Below, piece after piece: positions 17,193-25,168 of a DNA stretch of 51,261 nt. Every line of letters starts with the position of its first letter. The first letter of the stretch is position 1. The notes beneath the pieces are model-generated. The model was not told where the DNA came from and ran no database searches. It saw only the letters and a program-made list of their open reading frames with translations. The DNA is from Clostridia bacterium. GTDB lineage: Bacteria; Bacillota; Clostridia; Christensenellales; Aristaeellaceae. A program made the translations under genes and the position numbers. The DNA lies in contig JAFQQT010000011.1 of NCBI GenBank assembly GCA_017410455.1, positions 1 through 51,261 on the forward strand, written 5' to 3'.

Positions 17193-18058
17193 CAGACGTT
17201 CTCCTCCCTTCCCTGGGAACCGAGGTAGGCTTCGATAACGACGGGGTTCTGCTGGATCTCCTCGGCCGTGCCCTTGGCGATGATGCGTCCGTAGTTCAGC
17301 ACGCAGATGCCCTCGCAGATGCCCATGACCAGGTTCATATCGTGCTCGATGAGCATCACGGCGATCTGGAACTCATCGCGGATCTTGATGATGTTCTGCA
17401 TCAGCTCTTCCGTTTCATGGGGGTTCATGCCGGCGGCGGGCTCATCCAGCAGGAGCAGCTTGGGGTTCGTCGCCAGGGCGCGGACGATCTCCAGGCGGCG
17501 CTGGGCGCCATAGGGAAGGCTTCCCGCCTTCACGTCCGCCATGTCCTGCATGCCGAAGATGGACAGCAGCTCCAGCGAGCGCTGATGCATCTGCTTCTCG
17601 GCCTTCCAGTAGGCAGGGGCGCGGAAAATGCCCTGCAGCATGCCGTAGCGGATCTGGTTGTGCAGGCCGATGCGGACATTGTCCTCCACGGTCATGTTGC
17701 CGAAGAGGCGGATGTTCTGGAACGTGCGGGCGATGCCCATGCGGTTGGCCTGCTCGGTGGTCATGCCGGAGGTATCCTTGCCGTCGATGAGCACGGTGCC
17801 GCTGGTGGGCTGGTACACCTTGGTCAGGAGGTTGAAGACGGTGGTCTTGCCCGCGCCGTTGGGGCCGATGAGGCCGCAGATCTCGGTGGGGCCCACGGCG
17901 ATGTTGAAGTCCTCCACCGCCTTCAGGCCGCCGAACTCAATGCCCAGGTGGCGGGTTTCCAGCACAGGACGCTTGCCCACGTCGCGTTCGGGCACGATGG
18001 ATACGGAGGGCAGCGGCACCATCTTGGTGTCCACAAGACGCTTCTTCATCTGGGTCAC
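17192..18058 (-). CDS. livG: Branched-chain amino-acid ABC transporter ATPase LivG
   Basis: A 288-residue ATPase partner of LivF. It has Walker A GPNGAGKTT, ARTFQNIRLF, the signature SLPYGAQRRLEIVRAL, Walker B LLLLDEPAAGMNP and the H-loop LIEHDMNLVM. The N terminus is about 30 residues longer than usual before the conserved ETRHLGIEFGGLKAV. The start is GTG, overlapping the livM stop (GTGA) and preceded by AGGTGAGG; a downstream ATG nine bases on is too far from that site. It is coupled to livM and livF. Confidence 0.94.
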
Positions 18059-19251
18059 TGTGCCTCACCTGCCTTTCCGTTCTTCTTGTTCCAGGGAAGC
18101 GCCGCCTTGATCCTGCCCGGCAGCGCCTGCAGCCATTCTGCGGCCACGCGCAGGGGCCTGATGCGCATCAGCAGCGCCCAGAGGTTCTTCAGGATCGGGC
18201 TGTTGGTCGCCAGCATGACGACGATCAGCACCACCGCGTAGGCAAACATGCGGTAGTCGTTGAGGAAGCGCAGCTTCTCCGGCAGCACCTTGAGCAGCAC
18301 CGCCGCAATCACCGAGCCGCGGATGGAGCCGATGCCGCCCAGCACGACGATCACCAGGATCTCGATGGACATGTTGTAGTCAAAGTCCACCGCCGTGACG
18401 GTCTTCATGTTCAGGCCGTAGAGGCAGCCTGCCATGCCCGCCAGTGCAGCGCCGATGACGAAGGCCATCATCTTGTACTTCATCACGTTCAGGCCCACGG
18501 ACTCCGCCGCAATGCGGTTGTCGCGGATGGCCATGATGGCGCGGCCGGAGCGGCTGTTGATCAGGTTCAGCACCACAAAGAGAGTGAAGATGACCAGCAC
18601 GAAGCCGACGATGAAGCGCTCGTTGTTGAACGCCACGGACATGACCTTGTTGTTGGTGCCCTGCGCACCGTTGATGACCATCTGTGCACCACCGGGAACG
18701 GCGGCAGCAGAGCCCTCGTTGATCTTCAGGGCAAATTGCAGCGTGGAACCCTCGACCCACACCAGCACGCAGTTCATCACATTGCGGATAATCTCGCCAA
18801 AGGCCAGCAGCACGATGGCCAGATAGTCGCCGCGCAGCCGCAGCGCCGGAATGCCGATGATCACACCGGCCACCGCCGCAATCGCGCCGGCAACGATGAT
18901 CGCAATGACCAGGATCGCCGTGTCGCTGAAGAAGGGCACCGTCTTGCCCGCCGCATCGATGGTCAGCAGAGCCTTCTCCAGCCATGTGGCAACCACCACG
19001 CCGGAGAATGCGCCGATGCTCATGAAGCCCGCATGGCCCAGGCTCAGCTCGCCCGAGATGCCCACGATCAGGTTCAGGGAAACCGCCAGCACGATGTACA
19101 CGCAGATGGGCACCAGCAGGCCCTTGTCGGCACGCTTGAGCGCAAAGCCCTTGCCGAACCAGCCCTCCAGGGCCGCTTCACACAGGATAAAGGCAACAAT
19201 GACGATCGCAAAGGTGATCAGTGCATTGAGGAGCTTTTTGTTGATCTTCAT
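18055..19251 (-). CDS. livM: Branched-chain amino-acid ABC transporter permease LivM
   Basis: A 398-residue permease with about ten helices, forming the channel with LivH. The family features are YIVLAVSLNLIVGISGELSLGHAGFMSIGA, IGIPALRLRGDYLAIVLLAFGEI and VIVVLGGIGSIRGSVIA. An unusual insert of about 45 residues (NEGSAAAVPGGAQ to NNERF, near 185-220) interrupts the middle, probably an outside loop. The ATG after GAGGTGA is chosen, ten bases past the livH stop; a start eight codons earlier would overlap livH and lacks a ribosome site. Confidence 0.94.
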   Translation of the reverse strand: MKINKKLLNALITFAIVIVAFILCEAALEGWFGKGFALKRADKGLLVPICVYIVLAVSLNLIVGISGELSLGHAGFMSIGAFSGVVVATWLEKALLTIDAAGKTVPFFSDTAILVIAIIVAGAIAAVAGVIIGIPALRLRGDYLAIVLLAFGEIIRNVMNCVLVWVEGSTLQFALKINEGSAAAVPGGAQMVINGAQGTNNKVMSVAFNNERFIVGFVLVIFTLFVVLNLINSRSGRAIMAIRDNRIAAESVGLNVMKYKMMAFVIGAALAGMAGCLYGLNMKTVTAVDFDYNMSIEILVIVVLGGIGSIRGSVIAAVLLKVLPEKLRFLNDYRMFAYAVVLIVVMLATNSPILKNLWALLMRIRPLRVAAEWLQALPGRIKAALPWNKKNGKAGEAQ

Positions 19252-19261
19252 GCCTGTCACC

Positions 19262-20188
19262 TCACACTTTCTCATGGACCTTCTTGCCCATCAGGCCCGT
19301 GGGCTTGACGAGCAGCACGATGATCAGCACCGCGAAGGCAAAGGCGTCGCCCAGCTGGTCGGACACATAGGTCTGGCCGAGCTTTTCGATGATTCCCAGG
19401 AGGATGCCGCCGATCATGGCGCCGGGGATGGAGCCGATGCCGCCGAACACCGCCGCCGTGAAGGCCTTGATGCCGGGCATGGCGCCGGTGGTGGGCTGCA
19501 GGCTGGGATAGGACGCGCACAGCAGCACGCCTGCCACCGCCGCCAGCGCAGAACCGATGGCAAAGGTCAGCGAGATGGTCAGGTTCACGTTCACGCCCAT
19601 CAGCTCCGCCGCGCCCTTGTCCTCCGACACGCAACGCATGGCCTTGCCCATCTTCGTCTTGTTGATGAACAGGGTCAGCACGACCATGATGGCCACGCAG
19701 GCCAGGATGGTCAGGATCATGTTGCCGGAGATCTTCAGCTGATCATTCAGCAGGGAGATGGTGTTGTTGCTGATGGTGACGCTGCCGCCGAACAGGCTCG
19801 CATCCGGCAGGCTGAACATGGCCGGGAAGGCCTTGGGGTTCGCACCCCAGATCAGCTGCGCGGAATTCTGCAGCAGGTAGCTCACGCCGATGGCGGTGAT
19901 CAGCACAGCCAGGGACGTGGCCTGGCGCAGGGGCTTGTAGGCCAGCGACTCGATCACGATGCCCAGCACCGTACACACCACCATCGCCAGCAGGAAGCCC
20001 AGGATGGGCGGCAGGCCCCAGTAGAAGATGGCGACGAAGGAAATGTATGCGCCGACCATAATCACGTCGCCATGGGCGAAGTTCAGCATCTTGGCAATGC
20101 CGTAAACCATCGTATAGCCAAGGGCGATGATGGCGTACACGCTGCCCAGGCTCAAGCCGTTCAACAGTGTGGAAAGGAGCGATATCAT
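19262..20188 (-). CDS. livH: Branched-chain amino-acid ABC transporter permease LivH
   Basis: A 308-residue permease with about eight helices. Motifs are GSVYAIIALGYTMVYGIAKMLNFAHGD, YKPLRQATSLAVLITAIGVSYL, and FTAAVFGGIGSIPGAMIGGI. The ribosome site is weak: AAAGGTCG lies a little far upstream and GAAGGA touches the ATG, so expression may be lower than that of livK, as often in binding-protein-dependent systems. It lies 219 bp after livK across a spacer with a perfect palindrome. Confidence 0.94.
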   Translation of the reverse strand: MISLLSTLLNGLSLGSVYAIIALGYTMVYGIAKMLNFAHGDVIMVGAYISFVAIFYWGLPPILGFLLAMVVCTVLGIVIESLAYKPLRQATSLAVLITAIGVSYLLQNSAQLIWGANPKAFPAMFSLPDASLFGGSVTISNNTISLLNDQLKISGNMILTILACVAIMVVLTLFINKTKMGKAMRCVSEDKGAAELMGVNVNLTISLTFAIGSALAAVAGVLLCASYPSLQPTTGAMPGIKAFTAAVFGGIGSIPGAMIGGILLGIIEKLGQTYVSDQLGDAFAFAVLIIVLLVKPTGLMGKKVHEKV

Positions 20189-20407
20189 TCCTTCACGACC
20201 TTTCTTTCAGCCCGCAGCCACCGGGGCGGCAGGGGCCTCTTGCCGGCGATCGCAGGCCGATCGCCGTCGTATTGGGAGGGAAATGGCGTCTTTGGCGTCC
20301 GGTCCCCGTCAGAAGTGAAATCCCATAATGACAAGAACTGCCCGACTCCCACCTTGCGGGCAGGAGCCGGGCGTAAGCGCATGCCTGCCCTTCAGCAGAG
20401 GCCTGCC
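20189..20407. other. livK-livH spacer with stem-loops
   Basis: No gene is supported here. A perfect inverted repeat GGCGATCG-CAGGC-CGATCGCC lies at 20245-20265, and a near-perfect GCCCGACTCC / GGAGCCGGGC stem at about 20339-20372. On the minus strand neither stem has a T-run, so they look like mRNA-protecting or attenuating stems rather than full terminators. Confidence 0.5.
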
Positions 20408-21550
20408 TTACTCAACCATGGCGTAAGCGCCGTCCTTGATGACGTACACGGTGGGATCCTTGGTGACCGCGCCGGTGGCATTCCAGGAGAGCTTGCCGGT
20501 CAGGCCGTTGATCTCCAGGGTGGGGAACTGCTCGATCAGCAGCTCGCAGGCCTCTTCAGCAGAGGTCTCGCTGGTGATGCCAGCATTCTGGCAGGCCTGG
20601 TAGAGGGCGTAGATGCCGTCGTAGGCGTCCGCGGCGAACTGGTTGGGCTCCTCGCCGTATTCGGCGGCGTAAGCGGCAACGAAGGACTGGGTCGCAGCGT
20701 CCTGAGAGGAAGCAGCGAAGGGGGTCAGCAGCATGACGCCCTCAGCCAGGGTCTTGTCGAAGCCCTCCAGGGTCAGGATGCCGTCCATGCCGTCCACGCC
20801 GAAGAAGGTGGGCGCGTAGGCGATGGCGTTGGACTGGGACAGGATCAGGGAAGCGGGGGTGTAGTAGATGGGCAGGAACACCAGGTCGGCGCCGGCGTCC
20901 TTGCAGGCAGCGATCTGCACGGAGAAGTCGGTGTTGGAGTCAGCAGAGAAGCTGCTGGTGGCCACAACGCTCAGGCCCAGGGCGGCAGCCTGCGCAACGA
21001 AGGCGTCCTTGATGCCGGTGGAGTAGGCGTCAGCGTTGTTGTAGATGATGCCGACCTTGGCAGCGGCGTTCATCTCGAAGATCTTGTCAGCCGCAGCGAT
21101 GCCCTGGCCGGGATCGGTGAAGCAGACCTGGAAGACATTGTCCTTGCCCTCGGTGACGCCGGTGGCGGAAGCAGAGGGCGTCAGCATGAAGATGCGCTCC
21201 TCAAAGGCGATGGCGGACACGGACAGGCAGGGGCCGGTGGTCACGGTGCCCAGAATCATCTGCGCGCCGTTGTCCAGCACGGTGGAGTAGGCGTTGATGG
21301 CCTTCTCGGGGTCATGCTCGTCGTCCTGGATGTCCAGCTCGATGCGGATGGGGCCGCCAGCGGCGTTGATCTCGTTGGCAGCGATCTGCGCGCCACGGGC
21401 AACAGCGGTGCCATACACGGCCGCGCCGCCGGTCATCGGGCCAATCACGCCGACCTTGATAACGATCTGGTCGTCAGCGTAGGCAGTGGGGATCATGCAG
21501 GCCGCCAGGCACAGAGCCAGCACGGCAGCAAACAGCTTGCGGATCTTCAT
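20408..21550 (-). CDS. livK: Branched-chain amino-acid substrate-binding protein LivK
   Basis: A 380-residue exported binding protein that delivers branched-chain amino acids or a related ligand to LivHMGF. The signal peptide is MKIRKLFAAVLALCLAACMIPTAYA; a Cys within it is not in a clean lipobox, so the anchor is uncertain. The periplasmic-binding fold of the Leu/Ile/Val type I class is seen in VGVIGPMTGGAAVYG, GTVTTGPCLSVS, MLTPSASATGVTEGKDNVFQ and AADAYDGIYALYQA. It starts after GGGAGGT and has its own promoter (TTGATT-17-TATAAT). It is the first gene of the liv unit. Confidence 0.94.
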   Translation of the reverse strand: MKIRKLFAAVLALCLAACMIPTAYADDQIVIKVGVIGPMTGGAAVYGTAVARGAQIAANEINAAGGPIRIELDIQDDEHDPEKAINAYSTVLDNGAQMILGTVTTGPCLSVSAIAFEERIFMLTPSASATGVTEGKDNVFQVCFTDPGQGIAAADKIFEMNAAAKVGIIYNNADAYSTGIKDAFVAQAAALGLSVVATSSFSADSNTDFSVQIAACKDAGADLVFLPIYYTPASLILSQSNAIAYAPTFFGVDGMDGILTLEGFDKTLAEGVMLLTPFAASSQDAATQSFVAAYAAEYGEEPNQFAADAYDGIYALYQACQNAGITSETSAEEACELLIEQFPTLEINGLTGKLSWNATGAVTKDPTVYVIKDGAYAMVE

Positions 21551-21610
21551 GGATGATTACCTCCCTAACATATACCTTGCCGCTTTGCCAGCGGCTTTGA
21601 GGATGTCCCT

Positions 21611-21639
21611 ATTATAGCGAGTCGCGTCCAATGAATCAA
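21611..21639 (-). promoter_or_regulatory. livK promoter
   Basis: Minus strand TTGATT, 17 bp, TATAAT. The roughly 60-nt leader contains the stem GCCGCT-TTGCC-AGCGGC (21579-21595). Confidence 0.75.
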
Positions 21640-21755
21640 GCGTTTTGCTGTATCTTTCATGTTTTTTTGTCGCAAACGTTCGTCTTTTCCCCGGCAGGGA
21701 CGTTCACGTCGCCGGTCAGTCGTGGATAAAGCTACCATTCCGCACCGCGCCATGT

Positions 21756-21761
21756 TATAAT
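21756..21761 (+). promoter_or_regulatory. Extended -10 promoter for fbp
   Basis: TGT precedes a perfect TATAAT about 52 bp upstream of the fbp start. No good -35 is seen, consistent with an extended -10 type. Confidence 0.5.
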
Positions 21762-21813
21762 GAAGATACATTGACACCATATCCGACAAATCCCCCTTCG
21801 AAAGGAGCCGCAT

Positions 21814-23730
21814 ATGAACTCTCATCTGCCGCCCGAGCGCCTGAAGTATCTGCGCCTGTTATCCGAGCGTTACCCCACGCTGGAGGCCCTGTCCACCGAG
21901 ATCAGCCGCATCAGCGCGCTGCTGAGCCTCCCCAAGGGCACCGAGCACTTCATGAGCGACATTCACGGCGAATACGAGGCCTTCTGCCACATCATGAACA
22001 ACTGCTCGGGCGTGATCCGCGAGAAGGTCCGGCTCTGGCTGGGCAGCCGCCTCACCCCCCAGGAGGCAGACGAGCTCTGCACGCTCATCTACTATCCCGA
22101 CCAGACCCTCAAGCACCTGCACGCCGCCGGGGAGATCTCCCCTGAGTGGTACCGCACGCGCATCGAGCACCTGGTGCACCTCACCCGCATGCTGACCAGC
22201 AAGTACACCCGCGAGAAGGCCCGCGAGGCCATGCCCGCGAACTGGTCCTTCCTGCTGGATGAGCTCCTGCACTACCAGAGCGACGAGGCGGACGTGGTGA
22301 GCGAGCAGGAGGGCAACCGCCGCCGCTACCACCATGCCATCGTGGACGCGATGATCGCCATCGACACCGGTGACCGCATCATCAACGCCCTGACCCGCAC
22401 CATCAAGCGCCTGGCGGTGGACCGCCTGCACGTGGTGGGCGACATCTTCGACCGCGGCCCCCGCGCCGATTCCGTCATGGACATCCTCATCAGCCACCAC
22501 GCCATCGATATCGAGTGGGGCAACCACGATGTGCTGTGGATGGGCGCGGCTTCCGGCAGCGAGGCCTGCATCTGCGGCGTGGTGCGTAACTGCCTCTCCT
22601 ACGGCAACATGGACATCCTCGAGCGCGGCTACGGCATCCCCCTGCGCGCCCTGTCCCTCTTTGCTGAGCACCAGTACCCCGACCTGCCGCCGGACGTGGC
22701 CCCCAGGCACGCCATCACGGTGATGATGTTCAAGCTGGAGGGTCAGCTGATCCGCCGCAACCCGGAGTTCGCCATGGAGGACCGGCTGCTGCTGCACAGG
22801 ATGGATATGGCCAGCCACACGGTGGAGATCGACGGCGTCACCTGGCCGGTGAAGGATCTGCCCTTCCCCACCGTGTCCCCGGAGGATCCCTACGCCCTGA
22901 CGCAGCAGGAGGCGGATGTGCTCGCCGGCCTGCGCTCGGCATTCATGCACAGCCCCCGCCTGCACCAGCACATCGCCTTCCTGTATCAGAAGGGCTACAT
23001 GTACCGCGTTTACAACGGGAACCTGCTCTACCACGGCTGCATCCCCATGACGGAGGCCGGCGACTTCCTCGGGAAGACCCTCGAGGGGCAGACCTGGGCG
23101 GGCAAGGCCTTCATGAACTACACCGACCGCATCGCCCGCCGCGCCTTCTACAAGGGCGACCGCTACGCGCTGGACTTCATGTGGTACCTCTGGTGCGGCA
23201 CCGACAGCCCCGTCTGCGGCCGCCGCATCAAGACCTTCGCCCGCGCCTTCGTGCCGGACAAGGCCGCCTGGGTGGAACCCCAGGACCCCTACTACCGCTG
23301 GTACCGCACGGAGGAGAAGTGCACGAAGATCCTCGCCGAATTCGGCCTCACCGACCCGGAGAGCCGCATCATCAACGGCCACACGCCCATCCATGTGGGC
23401 AGCGGCGAGAGCCCCCTGCGCGCCGGCGGACGGCTGGTGGTCATCGACGGCGGCTTCTGCAAGGCCTACCAGAAAACCACGGGCATCGCAGGCTATACCC
23501 TCATCGCCAACAGCCACGGCATGCGCCTGATGTCCCACCAGCCCTTCACCACCCTGGAGGACGCCCAGCTCACCGGCCGCGACATCCACAGCCAGAGCTA
23601 CGAATTCGCCACCTACCCCGAGCGCAAGTACGTTTCCGACACCGACTATGGCAAGCGCCTGCAGGAGCGCATGGAGGACCTCATCGACCTGCTGGAGGCC
23701 AGCCGCCGCGGCCTGGTGGTGCTGCACTGA
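21814..23730 (+). CDS. fbp: Fructose-1,6-bisphosphatase, class III
   Basis: A 638-residue metallophosphoesterase-type FBPase that makes fructose-6-phosphate in gluconeogenesis. The N-terminal part matches the class (YLRLLSERYPTLEALSTEISR). Metal-binding motifs are HFMSDIHGEYEAF, HVVGDIFDRGPRAD and EWGNHDVLWMGAA; later come NGHTPIHVGSGESP and VVIDGGFCKAYQKTTGIAGYT. Length is normal for the class (640-670). Class III FBPases are typical of Firmicutes. The start follows AAAGGAG. Gene and terminator form a single unit. Confidence 0.96.
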   Translation: MNSHLPPERLKYLRLLSERYPTLEALSTEISRISALLSLPKGTEHFMSDIHGEYEAFCHIMNNCSGVIREKVRLWLGSRLTPQEADELCTLIYYPDQTLKHLHAAGEISPEWYRTRIEHLVHLTRMLTSKYTREKAREAMPANWSFLLDELLHYQSDEADVVSEQEGNRRRYHHAIVDAMIAIDTGDRIINALTRTIKRLAVDRLHVVGDIFDRGPRADSVMDILISHHAIDIEWGNHDVLWMGAASGSEACICGVVRNCLSYGNMDILERGYGIPLRALSLFAEHQYPDLPPDVAPRHAITVMMFKLEGQLIRRNPEFAMEDRLLLHRMDMASHTVEIDGVTWPVKDLPFPTVSPEDPYALTQQEADVLAGLRSAFMHSPRLHQHIAFLYQKGYMYRVYNGNLLYHGCIPMTEAGDFLGKTLEGQTWAGKAFMNYTDRIARRAFYKGDRYALDFMWYLWCGTDSPVCGRRIKTFARAFVPDKAAWVEPQDPYYRWYRTEEKCTKILAEFGLTDPESRIINGHTPIHVGSGESPLRAGGRLVVIDGGFCKAYQKTTGIAGYTLIANSHGMRLMSHQPFTTLEDAQLTGRDIHSQSYEFATYPERKYVSDTDYGKRLQERMEDLIDLLEASRRGLVVLH

Positions 23731-23751
23731 CCTGCCCATCACAACAAAATG

Positions 23752-23787
23752 CGCCCTGCGGATGTGCATGCATCCACAGGGCGTTTC
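23752..23787 (+). terminator. fbp terminator
   Basis: CGCCCTG-GATG pairs with CATC-CAGGGCG, followed by a short T-run. Confidence 0.7.
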
Positions 23788-23798
23788 CATTGCATCAA

Positions 23799-23836
23799 AG
23801 CGGCTGCCGCCCCCAACGGGACAGCAGCCGCTGTTT
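23799..23836. terminator. Second stem, likely bidirectional terminator
   Basis: AGCGGCTGC pairs with GCAGCCGCT, followed by GTTTTC on the plus strand. It also sits just after the stop of the minus-strand membrane gene, where the tail is poorer (CTTTGAT). Confidence 0.65.
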
Positions 23837-23844
23837 TCATCCGA

Positions 23845-24861
23845 TTACATGTGATGCAGGGGCTTGACCTCGCCGCAGTTGCTGCAGAAGCCATCGCTGC
23901 GGTTGTTCTCCGTGCCGCAGCCATCGCAGGTCCAGCTGGTGCGGGCACGGCGGGCGCGCTCGGCCTCGATCTCTTCCTTCGTGCGGGTCATGGGGCTGGT
24001 GCCCGAGAGCGCCCACGCGCCCAGCAGCACCACGGCATAAACCGCCGCAGCACCCACGCCGACGCCCCAGCCGAAGCAGATGCCCGCCATCACGCAGGCC
24101 GCCAGCACGAAGGGGCCGGCGAAGTACACCGCCAGGTACAGGATCTTGCCCGCAGGGGTGCCCTTGTCCACGCCGAAGAGGCTCGTGTGCATCTCCTTCG
24201 CCTTGAGGATGATCTGCTGGATGCCGTAGCCGCAGCCCAGGGCCGCCGCAGACCAGATGAGGTAGTTCTCCATCAGGATCTTGCCCACTTCGGGCAGGGT
24301 GCTGCTGCGGATGTTGACCACATGCCACAGGCCCGCCAGCAGGAACGCGCCGGCAATAATGATGCCCACCCACAGGAAGGCGCCCGCCGTCACGCGCACA
24401 GGGCCCGCCTTGCGCAGCGCCCTAAACCATGACATGACATTGCCGATGATCCAGCCCAGGAAGATGCCTCCCGCCAGCGGCAGGATCGCCCAGCCCAGAT
24501 ACCCGGTGACAAAGGTGCCCATCTGCGATTCCAGGTCCAGCCTGACCACCGGCGGATTGGGCAGCACATATTCCTGATAGGTCTCAGGCAGCTCGTGCGG
24601 GGGCTCCTCACCGTTCTTGATGGCCTTGTTGTTCTCGCGGGTCTTCTTGTTGAATTCGCTCTTCTGCTGGCTGGCGTACTGCTTCTCATAGGATGCTTCG
24701 CGCTCCGCCACGGCAGCGTCATAGATCTCCTTGAAGCCGATGGCCAGAATGACCACCGCAGCTGCGATGCCAATAAGCATCACCACACGGCCAATGGTCT
24801 TGAGCAGGCCGCCGGTGGTGAGCCAATCCATAAACTTCCTGAAAACCGACCTGTTATCCAT
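23845..24861 (-). CDS. Membrane protein with C-terminal zinc ribbon, function unknown
   Basis: A 338-residue protein that I cannot name. A first helix (about residues 20-42) is followed by a charged stretch (EREASYEKQYASQQKSEF) that is probably a coiled coil. Five or six more hydrophobic segments follow (about 112-290). A charged linker (KEEIEAERARRARTS) leads to a zinc ribbon, CDGCG then CSNCGE, four Cys with normal CxxC spacing. Zinc-ribbon membrane proteins of this kind are common in Clostridia and have no assigned role. The ATG after GAGGTG is chosen over an in-frame GTG nine bases upstream. It is transcribed from the only fully consensus promoter in the window with a 17-bp spacer, so it may be strongly expressed. 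Confidence 0.8.
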   Translation of the reverse strand: MDNRSVFRKFMDWLTTGGLLKTIGRVVMLIGIAAAVVILAIGFKEIYDAAVAEREASYEKQYASQQKSEFNKKTRENNKAIKNGEEPPHELPETYQEYVLPNPPVVRLDLESQMGTFVTGYLGWAILPLAGGIFLGWIIGNVMSWFRALRKAGPVRVTAGAFLWVGIIIAGAFLLAGLWHVVNIRSSTLPEVGKILMENYLIWSAAALGCGYGIQQIILKAKEMHTSLFGVDKGTPAGKILYLAVYFAGPFVLAACVMAGICFGWGVGVGAAAVYAVVLLGAWALSGTSPMTRTKEEIEAERARRARTSWTCDGCGTENNRSDGFCSNCGEVKPLHHM

Positions 24862-24900
24862 ATGTCGCACCTCATCCTTTCACGGATTTCCCTTGTATCC

Positions 24901-24929
24901 ATTATAGTCTTTCATGTCCAATCTGTCAA
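24901..24929 (-). promoter_or_regulatory. Consensus sigma-A promoter
   Basis: Minus strand TTGACA, 17 bp, TATAAT: a full match to consensus, about 35 bp before the zinc-ribbon protein start. Confidence 0.9.
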
Positions 24930-25086
24930 TATCCTTACCCGTTCCGACAAAGGGCACAACTTCCCAAAACGCACCAACTACTTCCCGCATTTGACCAAAC
25001 TCCCCGCCGGCCCCCGGGTTGTCACAATTCCTGCGCCGGATGCCGTGAAAAGACGCATTTCGCCCCTTCCATTTCTTCATCAGATG

Positions 25087-25095
25087 TGCTATAAT
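25087..25095 (+). promoter_or_regulatory. Extended -10 promoter of the ABC-F gene
   Basis: TGC plus TATAAT, about 70 bp upstream of the start at 25169. No clear -35. Confidence 0.6.
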
Positions 25096-25168
25096 AGCTT
25101 TGTATGTGCATTTTCCGGGTCTGCCCGGTCCACCCCGACGACCTTCATTGTATATAAAGGAGAAACCC

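Noticed and set aside
20185-20382. A 65-codon reading in the livK-livH spacer
   Set aside because: Basic, proline-rich, crosses both stems and has no convincing ribosome site; treated as non-coding repeat-like DNA.
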